The notes under the pieces are model-generated. The model worked only from the letters and a program-made list of their open reading frames with translations, was not told the origin of the DNA and searched no databases. Position numbers and translations under genes: made by a program. A stretch of 60,801 bases of DNA from an uncultured Desulfovibrionaceae bacterium (lineage in GTDB: Bacteria; Desulfobacterota; Desulfovibrionia; Desulfovibrionales; Desulfovibrionaceae): contig CATJOY010000060.1 of assembly GCA_949741925.1 (NCBI GenBank), positions 1 to 60,801 on the forward strand, in the 5' to 3' direction. Every line of letters starts with the position of its first letter. The first letter of the stretch is position 1. This document shows, one piece after another, positions 35,826-44,450 of the stretch.

Positions 35826-37034
35826 TCAGGCCTCGGGCGTCCGTTTCCGGGCCATGCTTCTCTCTTGGCTCCAAGTGAGCGCCACCGTCATAATCATGAA
35901 CGCGGCGGAACTCCAGAAAATCCAACGGGGCAAATCGCTATCCAAAAGCCAGCCGAACAGGATGGGCCCTATGGTGCCGCCGAGATTAAAGCCCGTGGTG
36001 ACGATGCCGAACACCTTGCCTTCGGAGCCCTGGGGCGCGGCCGCCCGTACCAGCATATCCCGGGAAGGCACGATGATGCCCGTAAGAAAGCCTATCAGCC
36101 CGAGGACCACCGCCATGGCAACAACCGGCATGGTAAAAAGAGCTGTCAGAATCGTTAACACGGCCGCCGCCGCAAAGGCCGTTGCTGCCACAAAGCCGTG
36201 ACGCTTGGTGCGATCCGCCAGAAAACCGCCGCTGAGCACGCCCGCGGCGCTGCATGTAAGGTACGCCGTCAATACGGCATTGGCGGATAAAAGATCCATG
36301 CCGTAGCCTTGGATGAGCGCCGAGACGGAAAAGCGTTCGAGGGAGGAGGTGCTCAGGCTGAGCAGTGCGAAAAGCAAGGTCAATAGGAGCACGGTACCGC
36401 TGAAAACGCCTTTGGAAAGAACGCCGGAGGGCTTTCCCTTGGTGCTTTTCCCGGATTCGCCGGGCGCGGGGGCTCGTTCGATGCCGGGCCGGGAAACGGC
36501 GAGAAAAAGGAACGAGGCAAAGCCTGAAAATCCCGCAAAGGCCACGGCCCAAGCAATGCCGCCAAAGGCGGCTATGGCCGTCAGCAGGGCGGGAGTTACC
36601 GCGGAGCCGAGAAAGCCCGCGAAACTGTGCACGGAAAAAGATCGCCCCATCACGGTTTCCGGCATGGCGCGGGAAAGAATGGCGTAATCCGCCGGATGAT
36701 ACACCCCATTGGCAGCCCCGGTGACGGCGGCCATAACCAGCAGCCAGGCGTACGTGGGCTGCAGCGCGAACAGCATAAAGCCAAAACTCCCCAGAAGGAG
36801 CCCGGCCATGAGCATCCGGCGCGCTCCGAAGCGATCTACGGCAAAGCCCAAGGGCGCCTGAAACAGGGCTGAAACCACGTTGAACAGGCTGACCGCCGCG
36901 CCGAGTTCAATAAAGCTCACCCCCAAAGCCGAAGGCAACAGCGGCAACAGGGCCGGAATAACCAAGCAATGGACATGGCTGATCAGGTGCGCTTCAGAAA
37001 CCTGAAACAACACCGGTACGCTGAAACGCCTCAC
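35826..37034 (-). CDS. MFS transporter (Fsr/YfcJ-like)
   Basis: This 402-residue protein has 12 predicted membrane helices in two six-helix halves with a hydrophilic middle loop rich in Lys, Gly and Pro. The start HLISHVHCLVIPALLPLLPSALG resembles the fosmidomycin-resistance (Fsr) branch. The A-motif appears as GFAVDRFGARRMLMAG after helix 2 and GGFLADRTKRHGF in the second half. Substrate is unknown; drug or small-metabolite export is likely by family. Its neighbours (peroxiredoxin, proC) give no hint. Confidence 0.85.
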   Translation of the reverse strand: MRRFSVPVLFQVSEAHLISHVHCLVIPALLPLLPSALGVSFIELGAAVSLFNVVSALFQAPLGFAVDRFGARRMLMAGLLLGSFGFMLFALQPTYAWLLVMAAVTGAANGVYHPADYAILSRAMPETVMGRSFSVHSFAGFLGSAVTPALLTAIAAFGGIAWAVAFAGFSGFASFLFLAVSRPGIERAPAPGESGKSTKGKPSGVLSKGVFSGTVLLLTLLFALLSLSTSSLERFSVSALIQGYGMDLLSANAVLTAYLTCSAAGVLSGGFLADRTKRHGFVAATAFAAAAVLTILTALFTMPVVAMAVVLGLIGFLTGIIVPSRDMLVRAAAPQGSEGKVFGIVTTGFNLGGTIGPILFGWLLDSDLPRWIFWSSAAFMIMTVALTWSQERSMARKRTPEA

Positions 37035-37157
37035 AATCCCCCCTCCGCAAGCTCTGCTTTCGGCTGTTTTTTAAGGGTAGAACACGGTTGGATTCTCCGG
37101 GCGGGCTGTTCTCCGCGCGGCCTGCCGCATTGCGCAAGGCGGCCCGCCCGGACGGGC

Positions 37158-37973
37158 TTAGTTGCCTTCTTCCATTTCCTTACCCCGGGCAAAAGCCGCC
37201 AAAACCGCATCAATGAGGTGCCCGCGTATGGCTGTGCGGGCCATATGGTTGGTACCGGCAATGGTCTGCCCCCCCGGAGAGGTGACGCAGGAATGGAGTT
37301 CCATGGGGTGGCGGCCGGTTTCCAGCATCAATCTGGCCGAGCCGGAAAACAAACCGCCGACCATTTCCGCGGCCTCCCGGCGGGTGAAGCCAAGCGTAAC
37401 CGCTCCTTCCATGATGGCATCCATCAGTTGAAAAACATAGGCGGGGCCGCAGCCGGCCACAGCGGAAAAGGCGTTCATGCGGTTTTCCGGCAGGGGAAAC
37501 ACCCGGCCAAGCCCCTTGAACAACTCGAGCAGTTGTTCCTTGCGCTCTCCGGGCAGGGTCGGATCATCCAGGCAGATGCCGAACAGCCCTTCGCCCACCA
37601 TGGCCGGGGTGTTCGGCATGATCTGAGCGCAGGGGCACTTATCGGAAACATAGGTTCGCAGGGTGGAAAGCCGTACCCCGCCCGCGATGGAGAGGAGGAT
37701 TTTGTGGCTTAAATAGGGGTACATCTGCTCAATAACGCCCTCCACCTGATACGGCTTGACGGCCAAAAGCAGGAGTTCGGCCTTTTGCGCGGCCTCCTCC
37801 GGGCTGGAAACCACGGAGGCGCCCCTCTCGGAGAGCGCGGCGGATTTCTGCGGGTCCAGATCATAGGCCAGCACGGCAAAACGCTCTGATAAGGTTGTGC
37901 TTGCCAGAATGCCCCTGGCCAGGGCAGATCCCATATTACCGCAGCCGATAAAGGCGATAGTTGTTTTTTCCAT
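37158..37973 (-). CDS. proC: pyrroline-5-carboxylate reductase
   Basis: ProC performs the last step of proline synthesis. The 271-residue protein opens with the Rossmann motif AFIGCGNMGSALARGIL, and has LLAVKPYQ, SIAGGVRLSTL, QIMPNTPAMVGEG and the C-terminal AVAGCGPAYVFQLMDAIMEG and SPGGQTIAGTN. The ATG at 37973 has AGGA upstream; an ATG five codons earlier is in frame but lacks a ribosome site. It is close to proB (4 kb) but not in its operon. Confidence 0.96.
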   Translation of the reverse strand: MEKTTIAFIGCGNMGSALARGILASTTLSERFAVLAYDLDPQKSAALSERGASVVSSPEEAAQKAELLLLAVKPYQVEGVIEQMYPYLSHKILLSIAGGVRLSTLRTYVSDKCPCAQIMPNTPAMVGEGLFGICLDDPTLPGERKEQLLELFKGLGRVFPLPENRMNAFSAVAGCGPAYVFQLMDAIMEGAVTLGFTRREAAEMVGGLFSGSARLMLETGRHPMELHSCVTSPGGQTIAGTNHMARTAIRGHLIDAVLAAFARGKEMEEGN

Positions 37974-38226
37974 GATTCTTTTCCTCATTGTAGATGCATC
38001 GATCTGCGTCCGGCGGCGATGATCCGCGGGAATGCCGGGTTCCTCAGGCCGGGAGCGCAAGAGCAGGGTAACGAAATCAGCCGTGGTCCGCAAGAAAGGC
38101 ATGCTTGGCTTTAATGGGCCGGGCACGCAAGGCCCTCGGGATGACGCTGCTTCAGAGCCCGCGGGGCTATGCCTCCTTTCCCGGAGAGACGGCGCGGCAG
38201 GGCAGAGCCTTACAAGGCTTCAGGTT

Positions 38227-39474
38227 CTAAAGAAGCAGTTCTTCACCCGAAGGCAGCCGATCCCAGATAATTTTTCCTTGCTTTTTGCGTTTGCGCAGCA
38301 GCACGTAAAGAGCCCCGGCCCCGCCATCGCGCCGCTGGGCCGAACAAAAGGCCAGCACAACGCGCTTGAGCGGTTCTCGGGTGAGCCAAACCTGAACCCG
38401 TTCGCGCAGCACCGGCGTGCCGCCGGGCGAATTTCGCCCCCGGCCTGTTATCAAAACCAGATGGCGTTTGCCGCCCGTATAGGCGGCCTTAATGAACTGG
38501 ACCAACGCGGGAAACGCCTGCTCGATGTTGAGGCCGTGCAAATCGAGGTGGGCTTCGGGGCTGTATTGCCCGGCCCGCAACCTGCCGAGGATAAAGGCAT
38601 CCAGGCCGAGCACATGGCCTTCTATGTATTCCTCGCTATATTCCAGAGCGAATTCCAAGGTTCCCGAAAGCAGCTCATCCAGATGCTCGACCGCCAGGGC
38701 CCGGGCTTTTTCCCGGGATTCCGGAGGAGGGGAAAGATCTCTGCCCCGAGAACGCACCGGGCTGACATCCGCCATGGCCTGCCTGAAAAGCGCCTCCCCC
38801 TCGGTTCCTCCCGGATCGGGCCCTGTTGCGCCGGAACCGGGAAGGCGGATGGCCGCCTCCCGGCGGATGCCTCCGGGTTCTTTTTCCCGAGAGGATGCCG
38901 TCCGATCCGGCGCGAAGGCAGATGGCGCGACAGCATCCGGCGCAACGGCATCCGGCGTGGATTTTCGGAGCGCGGCGGGGCGTTTTTCGGCCGGCGCGGA
39001 GAAACGCTCCTCTGAAAAAAGGGCGCTATCGCTTCCGCCGTTTCCGGAACCCTCAGGCCCAAAGGAACCGGGCCGGCGGCTGGTAGAGGCGGCATGAACA
39101 ACCGGCCTGGAGGCGGCCTTGCTCAAGGCTTTCGCCTGGTGTGGAGGCAGTGGCCCGGCGGCCTCGCTCGGGGCGGGCGCGGTTATTTTTTCCTTGCCGG
39201 AGAGCGGCTGCGTTCCCAGCATGGCCTCTAAAAAAAGCTCACTTTCCTCCGCCTCATCCGGCTGCCTATCTGCCCGCCGGGCCGGAGGGGCTTGGGGCGC
39301 GGGACGCTTTGGGTCTTTTTTCGGGGGGGCTTGCCTTTTTTCGGCAAAGGGGCTCATTGTGAGCACAGCAAAGGGAGAGGCAGCCGAATCCGGAGCTTGT
39401 GTCGGCTTGCCGGACCCGCCTGTTGGTTCGCTCCGGCTTCTTCCGGACCGTGTTTTTTTTGTGGCGCGCGCCAT
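38227..39474 (-). CDS. Smr-domain protein with long disordered N-terminus
   Basis: This 415-residue protein ends in an Smr (MutS2 C-terminal) domain, a possible nicking or RNA endonuclease: HLDLHGLNIEQAF, LVLITGRGRNSPGGTPVLRE and GGAGALYVLLRK, residues about 310-400. The first 220 residues are low-complexity, rich in Pro, Ala, Ser and charged residues, with short repeats (PDAVAPDAVAPSAFAPD). In E. coli Smr proteins of the SmrA/SmrB type the lead is much shorter. It is preceded by AGGA and lies 250 bases from proC. Confidence 0.85.
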   Translation of the reverse strand: MARATKKTRSGRSRSEPTGGSGKPTQAPDSAASPFAVLTMSPFAEKRQAPPKKDPKRPAPQAPPARRADRQPDEAEESELFLEAMLGTQPLSGKEKITAPAPSEAAGPLPPHQAKALSKAASRPVVHAASTSRRPGSFGPEGSGNGGSDSALFSEERFSAPAEKRPAALRKSTPDAVAPDAVAPSAFAPDRTASSREKEPGGIRREAAIRLPGSGATGPDPGGTEGEALFRQAMADVSPVRSRGRDLSPPPESREKARALAVEHLDELLSGTLEFALEYSEEYIEGHVLGLDAFILGRLRAGQYSPEAHLDLHGLNIEQAFPALVQFIKAAYTGGKRHLVLITGRGRNSPGGTPVLRERVQVWLTREPLKRVVLAFCSAQRRDGGAGALYVLLRKRKKQGKIIWDRLPSGEELLL

Positions 39475-39563
39475 ATCTCATATCCTGGTTATGATAGGAG
39501 TTTACCTTTACGCTGTTTCCTGGCATGGGTAAATAGTTGGATGCATAACAAGCGGAGTTGCCC

Positions 39564-40490
39564 GTGGCAGAAAATCAATTCCTCGGCGTATACGCCACCC
39601 TCGAAACGCCCTCTTTTGTGGGGGCTTCGGAAGTTGAAGATGACGACTTGCGCCCTCTCATGAAACGGAAGCGGCTGTGGTTTGTCTGGGCGCTGGCTTC
39701 CGAGCGATACCAGGTGCAGCCTCTCAATGCCCTCTTCCAACCTATGGCTGCGCCGAGCGTTATCAGCGCCTTGGATTTTGAAAAACGCTTCAGCTTTGAG
39801 ACGGGGTGTTCCGCCACGCCCCAGGATGGCGACGCCAAAGGCCAGACGGCCCAAATCGCGCCGCAAAAGCTGATCATCCGGGCCGACGATCCGGATTTGT
39901 TGCGCACCTGGTTGCTGCGGGATGTGCCTCCCCCTCCTCCCGATTCGGAGCCCCTTATCCTTCAGGCCGAGCAGGTCGAGAGGCCGTCTGGGGAAAGCCG
40001 GGGCGCCGCCTCTGAAAAGGCCTCTTCCCCGCGGCGTTCTTCCGAAGGGAGCGGAGGAAGCGCTCCGATTGCCGCCGCGGATGCGGAACAGAGCTTGCGA
40101 GCCGGCTTTGCCATGGCTCTGCTCAAGCTCAAGCAGGGCAGCCGGGAGCAAGGCATTGAGGCGCTGAACCATGTTTTGGCCTGGAATGGGCCTCCCTTTG
40201 AGGGGGTTGCCGAGGTGTTTTCGGAATTCGGGCTGAACCTGCGCCGTCTCGGCTTTCCTGAACAAGCTATTGCCTCCCACGCCCGCGCCTTGAGCTTTGC
40301 GCCGGGTGATGAACGGATTCATTTTAATTTGGCCCGTACCTACATCGACCTCCGCAAGGTAAAAAAAGCCCGGGAACACTTGGAAAAAGCCTTGGAAATC
40401 GCTCCGGATTTTGCCGCGGCGAGGCAGTTCCTTTCTTTTTTGACCGCGCCCCCCGCCCCCGCGGCCGAGGAGACACGTTCTCATGAATAA
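39564..40490 (+). CDS. TPR-repeat protein
   Basis: This 308-residue protein has an N-terminal region of about 120 residues that I do not recognise (FLGVYATLETPSF, LWFVWALASERYQVQPLN). A Pro/Ser-rich linker follows, then about four TPR units from residue 175: FAMALLKLKQGSREQGIEAL, VFSEFGLNLRRLGFPEQAIA, IHFNLARTYIDLRKVKKARE. The GTG at 39564 is preceded by GCGGAG. It overlaps the AMIN gene by 8 bases, so the two are coupled. It probably acts as a scaffold; its partner is unknown. Confidence 0.78.
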   Translation: MAENQFLGVYATLETPSFVGASEVEDDDLRPLMKRKRLWFVWALASERYQVQPLNALFQPMAAPSVISALDFEKRFSFETGCSATPQDGDAKGQTAQIAPQKLIIRADDPDLLRTWLLRDVPPPPPDSEPLILQAEQVERPSGESRGAASEKASSPRRSSEGSGGSAPIAAADAEQSLRAGFAMALLKLKQGSREQGIEALNHVLAWNGPPFEGVAEVFSEFGLNLRRLGFPEQAIASHARALSFAPGDERIHFNLARTYIDLRKVKKAREHLEKALEIAPDFAAARQFLSFLTAPPAPAAEETRSHE

Positions 40491-41376
40491 CAAAGGTATG
40501 CTGCTGCTTCTTCTGGGCGTGGTGCTTGCCGCCATGCTTCTGGTAACCATTACCCGGCCTTCCGGCACGGAAACAGCGGCAACCGGCCTTCCGGAAACCC
40601 TGGTTGCGACCAGGCCGGAGCCTGTTTCACCCCAGCCGCCCGCCATGCCGACAGCGCCAAGCAGAACGGAGGGAAGCTCTTTGCCCGCGGCATCCCCTGT
40701 TCCGGCAGGAACGCCGCAACCCCTTCTTCCCCCGGCTGTACAGCCGCCGACGCCTCCGAGCCTGCCTGCCCTTGCTCCGCCGCGGACGGCAACGGCTTCA
40801 GGCAGCGCCGCCCCGGTGGAGCAACGGAAACCCTCTTCTTCGGGGGCAGCGACCGTGAGCCCCGCTCCCGCGCCTTCACGGCCGGCAGCGCCGGCCGCCA
40901 CGCAGGGAGGACAACGCCCGGCCCCGGCCACAACGCCGCAAAACTCCGGAAATACTTCCGCCAACCGTCCCACGGCAACGCAGGCCCCCGGGAGCGGGGC
41001 TTCCTCCGCGAGCCGGACCGGCGCCGCCCAGCAGACCACGCGGCCAAATCCCCCGGATGAGGCCGAGGCCAAGCACGCGCTCAAAATCATGGCCTTGCGT
41101 TTTTCCGGGCAGGGCATGATCTTGCGCATTGAAGCCGATGGGCCGTTTACCGTAAAGAGTTTTGTTCTGCCGAATCCTAATCGGCTGGTGGTGGATTTGG
41201 CCGGATCGTGGGAGAACATGCGGGCTCCCATGGTGCCGGAAAACAACCTGGTGGCCAAGGCCCGGACCGGGCGGCAGGAAAAGGCTTCTCGTTTGGTGCT
41301 GGATCTTTCTCGGGTGCTCAAAAAGAATGAGATCGTGCGGGTTTCTCCTTCGGAAGTGGAAATCCACATTGAATAG
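40483..41376 (+). CDS. AMIN-domain protein with proline-rich linker
   Basis: This 297-residue protein has a signal anchor (LLLLLGVVLAAMLLVTI), about 160 residues of Pro/Ala/Thr-rich linker and a C-terminal AMIN domain (residues about 200-297): ALKIMALRFSGQGMILRIEA, VKSFVLPNPNRLVVDLAGSW, KASRLVLDLSRVLKKNEIVR. AMIN domains bind peptidoglycan or guide periplasmic proteins such as AmiC and PilQ. No amidase domain is present. Coupling to the TPR gene suggests a two-protein envelope module. Confidence 0.82.
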   Translation: MNNKGMLLLLLGVVLAAMLLVTITRPSGTETAATGLPETLVATRPEPVSPQPPAMPTAPSRTEGSSLPAASPVPAGTPQPLLPPAVQPPTPPSLPALAPPRTATASGSAAPVEQRKPSSSGAATVSPAPAPSRPAAPAATQGGQRPAPATTPQNSGNTSANRPTATQAPGSGASSASRTGAAQQTTRPNPPDEAEAKHALKIMALRFSGQGMILRIEADGPFTVKSFVLPNPNRLVVDLAGSWENMRAPMVPENNLVAKARTGRQEKASRLVLDLSRVLKKNEIVRVSPSEVEIHIE

Positions 41377-41616
41377 CCTCCGGCATTGCCTCCATGCTAC
41401 GCCCGGGGGGAAACTCCATTGCCCGGTTCTCCTTGCGCGTTTTTGATGAACGCCACGCCCGGAGGAAAACTCGCCCCGGGGCCGGAACCGGCGGCATGGC
41501 CGCGAGTTGTCGCTCACTCCAGGCGGCCAGGCGCGGAGAAAATTTATTGAGAGTTTCTCCCCGGGAACTGCGGAAGATGGGGGAAGGCGGGAGAAAACGG
41601 CGGGAGGAGGCGTTTT

Positions 41617-42123
41617 TCAGAATTCAATGCCTTTAACCGCAGCATGGCCGTGCCGGAGGGGATGCCTGATTTCCCGCATCTCAGTCACAAGATGGGCTGC
41701 CTCGCGCAGCCAATCGGGCAGCCCCCGCCCGGAAAGCGCTATATGCGGCTCGCCCGGCCCGGCATAAGGGGCCATAAGCTTTTGCAGCTCTTCTTGAGTG
41801 ATTACTCCGGCCCGTAAGGCATAGAGCGCTTCATCCAGCACCACCATCTGGGCCCGGGGGCCTTTTTGTTCCACCCAATCCATAAGCGCCAAAGCCGCTT
41901 GCCGGTGCTCGGGAAAGGCTTCCTGGGTTCTGAGAAAGCCCAATCCTCCGGCCCGGAAGTCATCCCCCAGCAACCGGCGGAGCATCCGCTGTTCTCCCGC
42001 CGCGCCGTCGCGTTTCATAAACTGCGCAAAAACAACCCGCATTCCCTGGCCCAAGGCGCGCAAGGCTTGCCCCGCGCAGGCGCTGGTTTTGCCTTTGCCT
42101 TCGCCGGTATAGATAAGGATCAT
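41617..42123 (-). CDS. cobO: cob(I)yrinic acid a,c-diamide adenosyltransferase
   Basis: CobO/BtuR adenosylates corrinoids using ATP. The P-loop is GEGKGKTS (8-15), and VVLDEALYALRAGVI, LSGRGLPDWLREAAHLVTEM and the final HGHAAVKGIEF match the family. Length is 168 residues, slightly shorter than E. coli BtuR (196). The ATG at 42123 lies 303 bases after the AmrS-like gene on the same strand. No other cobalamin genes are in the window. Confidence 0.93.
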   Translation of the reverse strand: MILIYTGEGKGKTSACAGQALRALGQGMRVVFAQFMKRDGAAGEQRMLRRLLGDDFRAGGLGFLRTQEAFPEHRQAALALMDWVEQKGPRAQMVVLDEALYALRAGVITQEELQKLMAPYAGPGEPHIALSGRGLPDWLREAAHLVTEMREIRHPLRHGHAAVKGIEF

Positions 42124-42426
42124 GCTGCCTCCGGAAAGCCCGTTGGGTTGGGCGATGTTTTGCTTTTATCGCTTCTTTTGCCGCCTTTTCAGGGGCGGCG
42201 CGTTTTTTCTCCAGCGTTTCTCGCTGAACCCTAGCCCCTGCTCCGCGGGGCGGCCCGCGCTTTCCCGAGCCGGATACCGCAACCTTTTCACCGCTGCAAT
42301 GGTTCAAGGCGCATGGTTCCGGGGGCAGGGCGGCGGTCAAGAGGCCTTGCCCGCAGGGACATACCTATCGTCAAGCATCAGCTCTGGTGCTTTAACTCCA
42401 AGAGGCCTTGCCAACAGGGACATACC
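42124..42426. other. intergenic region with a direct repeat
   Basis: The region upstream of cobO has a pair of near-identical 28-base direct repeats at 42338-42427. I see no B12 riboswitch core. Confidence 0.5.
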
Positions 42427-42427
42427 C
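42338..42427. repeat. pair of near-identical direct repeats
   Basis: CAAGAGGCCTTGCCCGCAGG followed by GACATACC at 42338-42365, and CAAGAGGCCTTGCCAACAGG followed by GACATACC at about 42399-42426, differ at two positions and are 33 bases apart. The second copy abuts the stop of the AmrS-like gene. Confidence 0.7.
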
Positions 42428-43482
42428 TAGGCCGGCTTTGCGGTCCAGACGCCGGGCACGGACGCGCCGCAATCAGGGCAGAGCCCCGTTGCCGGGGAGA
42501 GTAAAGTGTAGCCTTCGCGCCGGATGACAATACGGCCGCAGCGCGGGCAGCGGGTGCTTTCCGAAGGATGCCCGGGGATGTTGCCCGCATAGACGAACTC
42601 CAAGCCTGCCTCTTCTCCGGCCAGCAGAGCCCGTTCCACGGAGGCCAGGGGGGTAGGGGGCCGGTCAAGCATTTTGTGCGCGGGGTGAAACCGAGAGACA
42701 TGCCAGGGCACATGCGCTCCTAGTTCTCGCCGGATAAAACCGGCAATTTCCCGAAGTTCGTTGAGACTGTCGTTCAAGCCGGGGATCAGTAAGGTTGTGA
42801 TTTCCACCCACCAGCCAAAGGAGCAGGCCAAGCGCAGGGTTTCCAGCACCGGCTCCAGGCGCGCCCCGCAGTATTCGCGATAAAAAGTATCGCTAAAAGC
42901 CTTGAGATCGAAATTCGCCGCTTGGATATGCGGGCGCAGGCTTTCCAGGCACTCCCGGCTCTGATAACCGTTGCTGATCAGGATAGAGGCCAGGCCGTTC
43001 TTCCGGGCCAATGGGGCGGTGGCCATGATCAGTTCGTAAAGCAGGGTCGGTTCTGAATAGGTATAGGCGATGCTCGCAGCCCCTTGCCGTTGGACCTCCT
43101 CCACAAGGGCGAGGGGCAGTTCTCGCGGCAAATCCGGCAACATCGGCCCTTCCCGGGGTGGAAGGCGCTGCGAAAGCGCGTGGTTCTGGCAGAAAGAACA
43201 GCGCATGGTGCAGCCGGGCGCTCCCAGGGAGAGGGTGAGCGAACCGGGCAGAAAATGGAATAGGGGCTTTTTTTCAACCGGGTCAAGGTGCGCTGCGGTC
43301 AGTGAGGCGGCAGCCAGAGAAAAAAGACGGCCGTGGAAATTGCGCCGCACCTTACAGACGCCGGAACCACCAGGCGGGATAACGCAACGTCGGGCACAGA
43401 GGGCGCAGACGATGCTTTGCCTTTCTGCCGCATCCGGCCCTTCAGCAAAAGGAACCCAGAGCGCCGCGGGTATATGAGGCAT
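42427..43482 (-). CDS. AmmeMemoRadiSam system radical SAM enzyme (AmrS-like)
   Basis: This 351-residue protein is a radical SAM enzyme of the PflA-like AmrS group. The 4Fe-4S site is CTMRCSFC (Cys91, Cys95, Cys98). N-terminal cysteines C26, C29, C33 and C43 (CALCARRCVI) form the extra metal site of the family, and SYTYSEP-like AYTYSEPTLL, LISNGY and NFDLKAF match. A C-terminal CPRCG...CPDCG zinc ribbon is present. In most genomes it is found with AmmeMemoRadiSam A and B (Memo) genes; none is here. The ATG at 43482 follows AAAGGA. Its substrate is not known. Confidence 0.88.
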   Translation of the reverse strand: MPHIPAALWVPFAEGPDAAERQSIVCALCARRCVIPPGGSGVCKVRRNFHGRLFSLAAASLTAAHLDPVEKKPLFHFLPGSLTLSLGAPGCTMRCSFCQNHALSQRLPPREGPMLPDLPRELPLALVEEVQRQGAASIAYTYSEPTLLYELIMATAPLARKNGLASILISNGYQSRECLESLRPHIQAANFDLKAFSDTFYREYCGARLEPVLETLRLACSFGWWVEITTLLIPGLNDSLNELREIAGFIRRELGAHVPWHVSRFHPAHKMLDRPPTPLASVERALLAGEEAGLEFVYAGNIPGHPSESTRCPRCGRIVIRREGYTLLSPATGLCPDCGASVPGVWTAKPA

Positions 43483-43496
43483 GGCACATCCTTTCT

Positions 43497-44366
43497 TTAC
43501 CGCGGCCGAAAAGGCGGTTCCCCGGGGCGCGAAGGGCGATGCTCGGGCTGCGGATGGCGGTCTCTGGGATAGGGCGGTCTGTTTCCGGGGGCTCCCCAAG
43601 CTGGGGGTGTCGGTTGTCCGCCAGAGGGGGGAGGCCCCCAGCCGTGGGGCGGCCGGTGGCCGGGATAAGGCGGTCTGTTGCCGGGCGCTCCCCAAGCTGG
43701 GGGTGTCGGTTGTCCGTCAGAGGGGGGAGGCCCCCAGCCGTGAGGCGGCCGGTGGCCGGGATAGGGCGGTCTGTTTCCGGGGGCTCCCCAAGCTGGAGGC
43801 ATCGGTTGTCCGCTAGAGGGGGGAGGCCCCCAGCCGTGGGGCGGCCGGTGGCCGGGATAAGGCGGTCTGTTTCCGGGGGCTCCCCAAGCCGGGGGTGTCG
43901 GTTGTTCGCCAGAGGGGGGAGGCCCCCAGCCGTGGGGCGGCCGGTTGCCGGGATAGGGGGGACGCATCCCGGGAGATGACGGCTGATTGCTGGGGTTCCA
44001 GCCTCCCTGGCCTCCTGAGACGGTATTGCCGGTCCAGGGGAGGGCAATCTCCGGCTGAATGAGCAGCGGGTAAGCGTCATTATTTTGCTGTTGCGCTTTC
44101 GGTTCCGGCGTGCTCATGGTATTGCCGCCGGGCGCCGGGGCTGTGTTGATAAAGGGTTTTCCATCCCGGACGCCCATATTGATGCCGCCTTCGGCATCCC
44201 GGCCCGGGGCTGACTGCCCGCCCGGCTCAGCGCTTAGGGCCGGAAAAATTCCACTAAGGGAAATGACCGCCAGGGAGAAGGCCAGGCAGCAAAAAACCCG
44301 GATTGAATGACGGGAAAGCCTCTTGCCCCCGGAAGAGTTCGGATATACAATATTCTTTCTGTTCAT
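43497..44366 (-). CDS. exported proline-rich repeat protein
   Basis: This 289-residue protein has a signal peptide (FCCLAFSLAVISLSGIFPALSA). Residues about 136-263 are four tandem copies of a 32-residue unit beginning PPYPGHRPPHGWGPPPS and ending PPAWGAPGNR, then a partial fifth. The mature middle (INMGVRDGKPFINTAPAPGG) is not recognised. Pro/Gly/Trp/Tyr repeats of this type occur in extended envelope or extracellular proteins. The ATG at 44366 follows GAGG; a GTG two codons earlier is possible. The gene lies 14 bases before the AmrS-like gene, divergent from purM. Confidence 0.75.
   Translation of the reverse strand: MNRKNIVYPNSSGGKRLSRHSIRVFCCLAFSLAVISLSGIFPALSAEPGGQSAPGRDAEGGINMGVRDGKPFINTAPAPGGNTMSTPEPKAQQQNNDAYPLLIQPEIALPWTGNTVSGGQGGWNPSNQPSSPGMRPPYPGNRPPHGWGPPPSGEQPTPPAWGAPGNRPPYPGHRPPHGWGPPPSSGQPMPPAWGAPGNRPPYPGHRPPHGWGPPPSDGQPTPPAWGAPGNRPPYPGHRPPHGWGPPPSGGQPTPPAWGAPGNRPPYPRDRHPQPEHRPSRPGEPPFRPR
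43578..43961 (-). repeat. four tandem 96-bp coding repeats
   Basis: Four in-frame 96-base units encode a 32-residue Pro/Gly-rich motif. Only a few codons differ between copies (for example SGE/SSG/SDG/SGG and T/M). The high identity shows recent expansion or gene conversion, and copy number may vary between strains. Confidence 0.85.
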
Positions 44367-44450
44367 GCGCACCTCATTACGTTCCGCGATCCCAGCGCAA
44401 CCCCATGCAGAGAGCGTGCCGTGAGCAGTGGACGCTCAAAGGAGATTGCT

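Noticed and set aside
42124..42426. Cobalamin riboswitch upstream of cobO
   Set aside because: I could not find the conserved B12-box core; the visible structure is only a direct repeat.
43483..43695. Longer start for the AmrS-like protein
   Set aside because: It would overlap the proline-rich protein gene and adds low-complexity sequence; ATG at 43482 has AAAGGA and aligns with the family start.
43578..43961. CRISPR array
   Set aside because: Units are 96 bases, contiguous without unique spacers, and in frame with a coding sequence.
43481..43979. Plus-strand frames across the 96-bp repeats encoding Gly/Arg-rich repeats
   Set aside because: The repeats keep every frame open; only the minus-strand frame has a signal peptide and a ribosome site.
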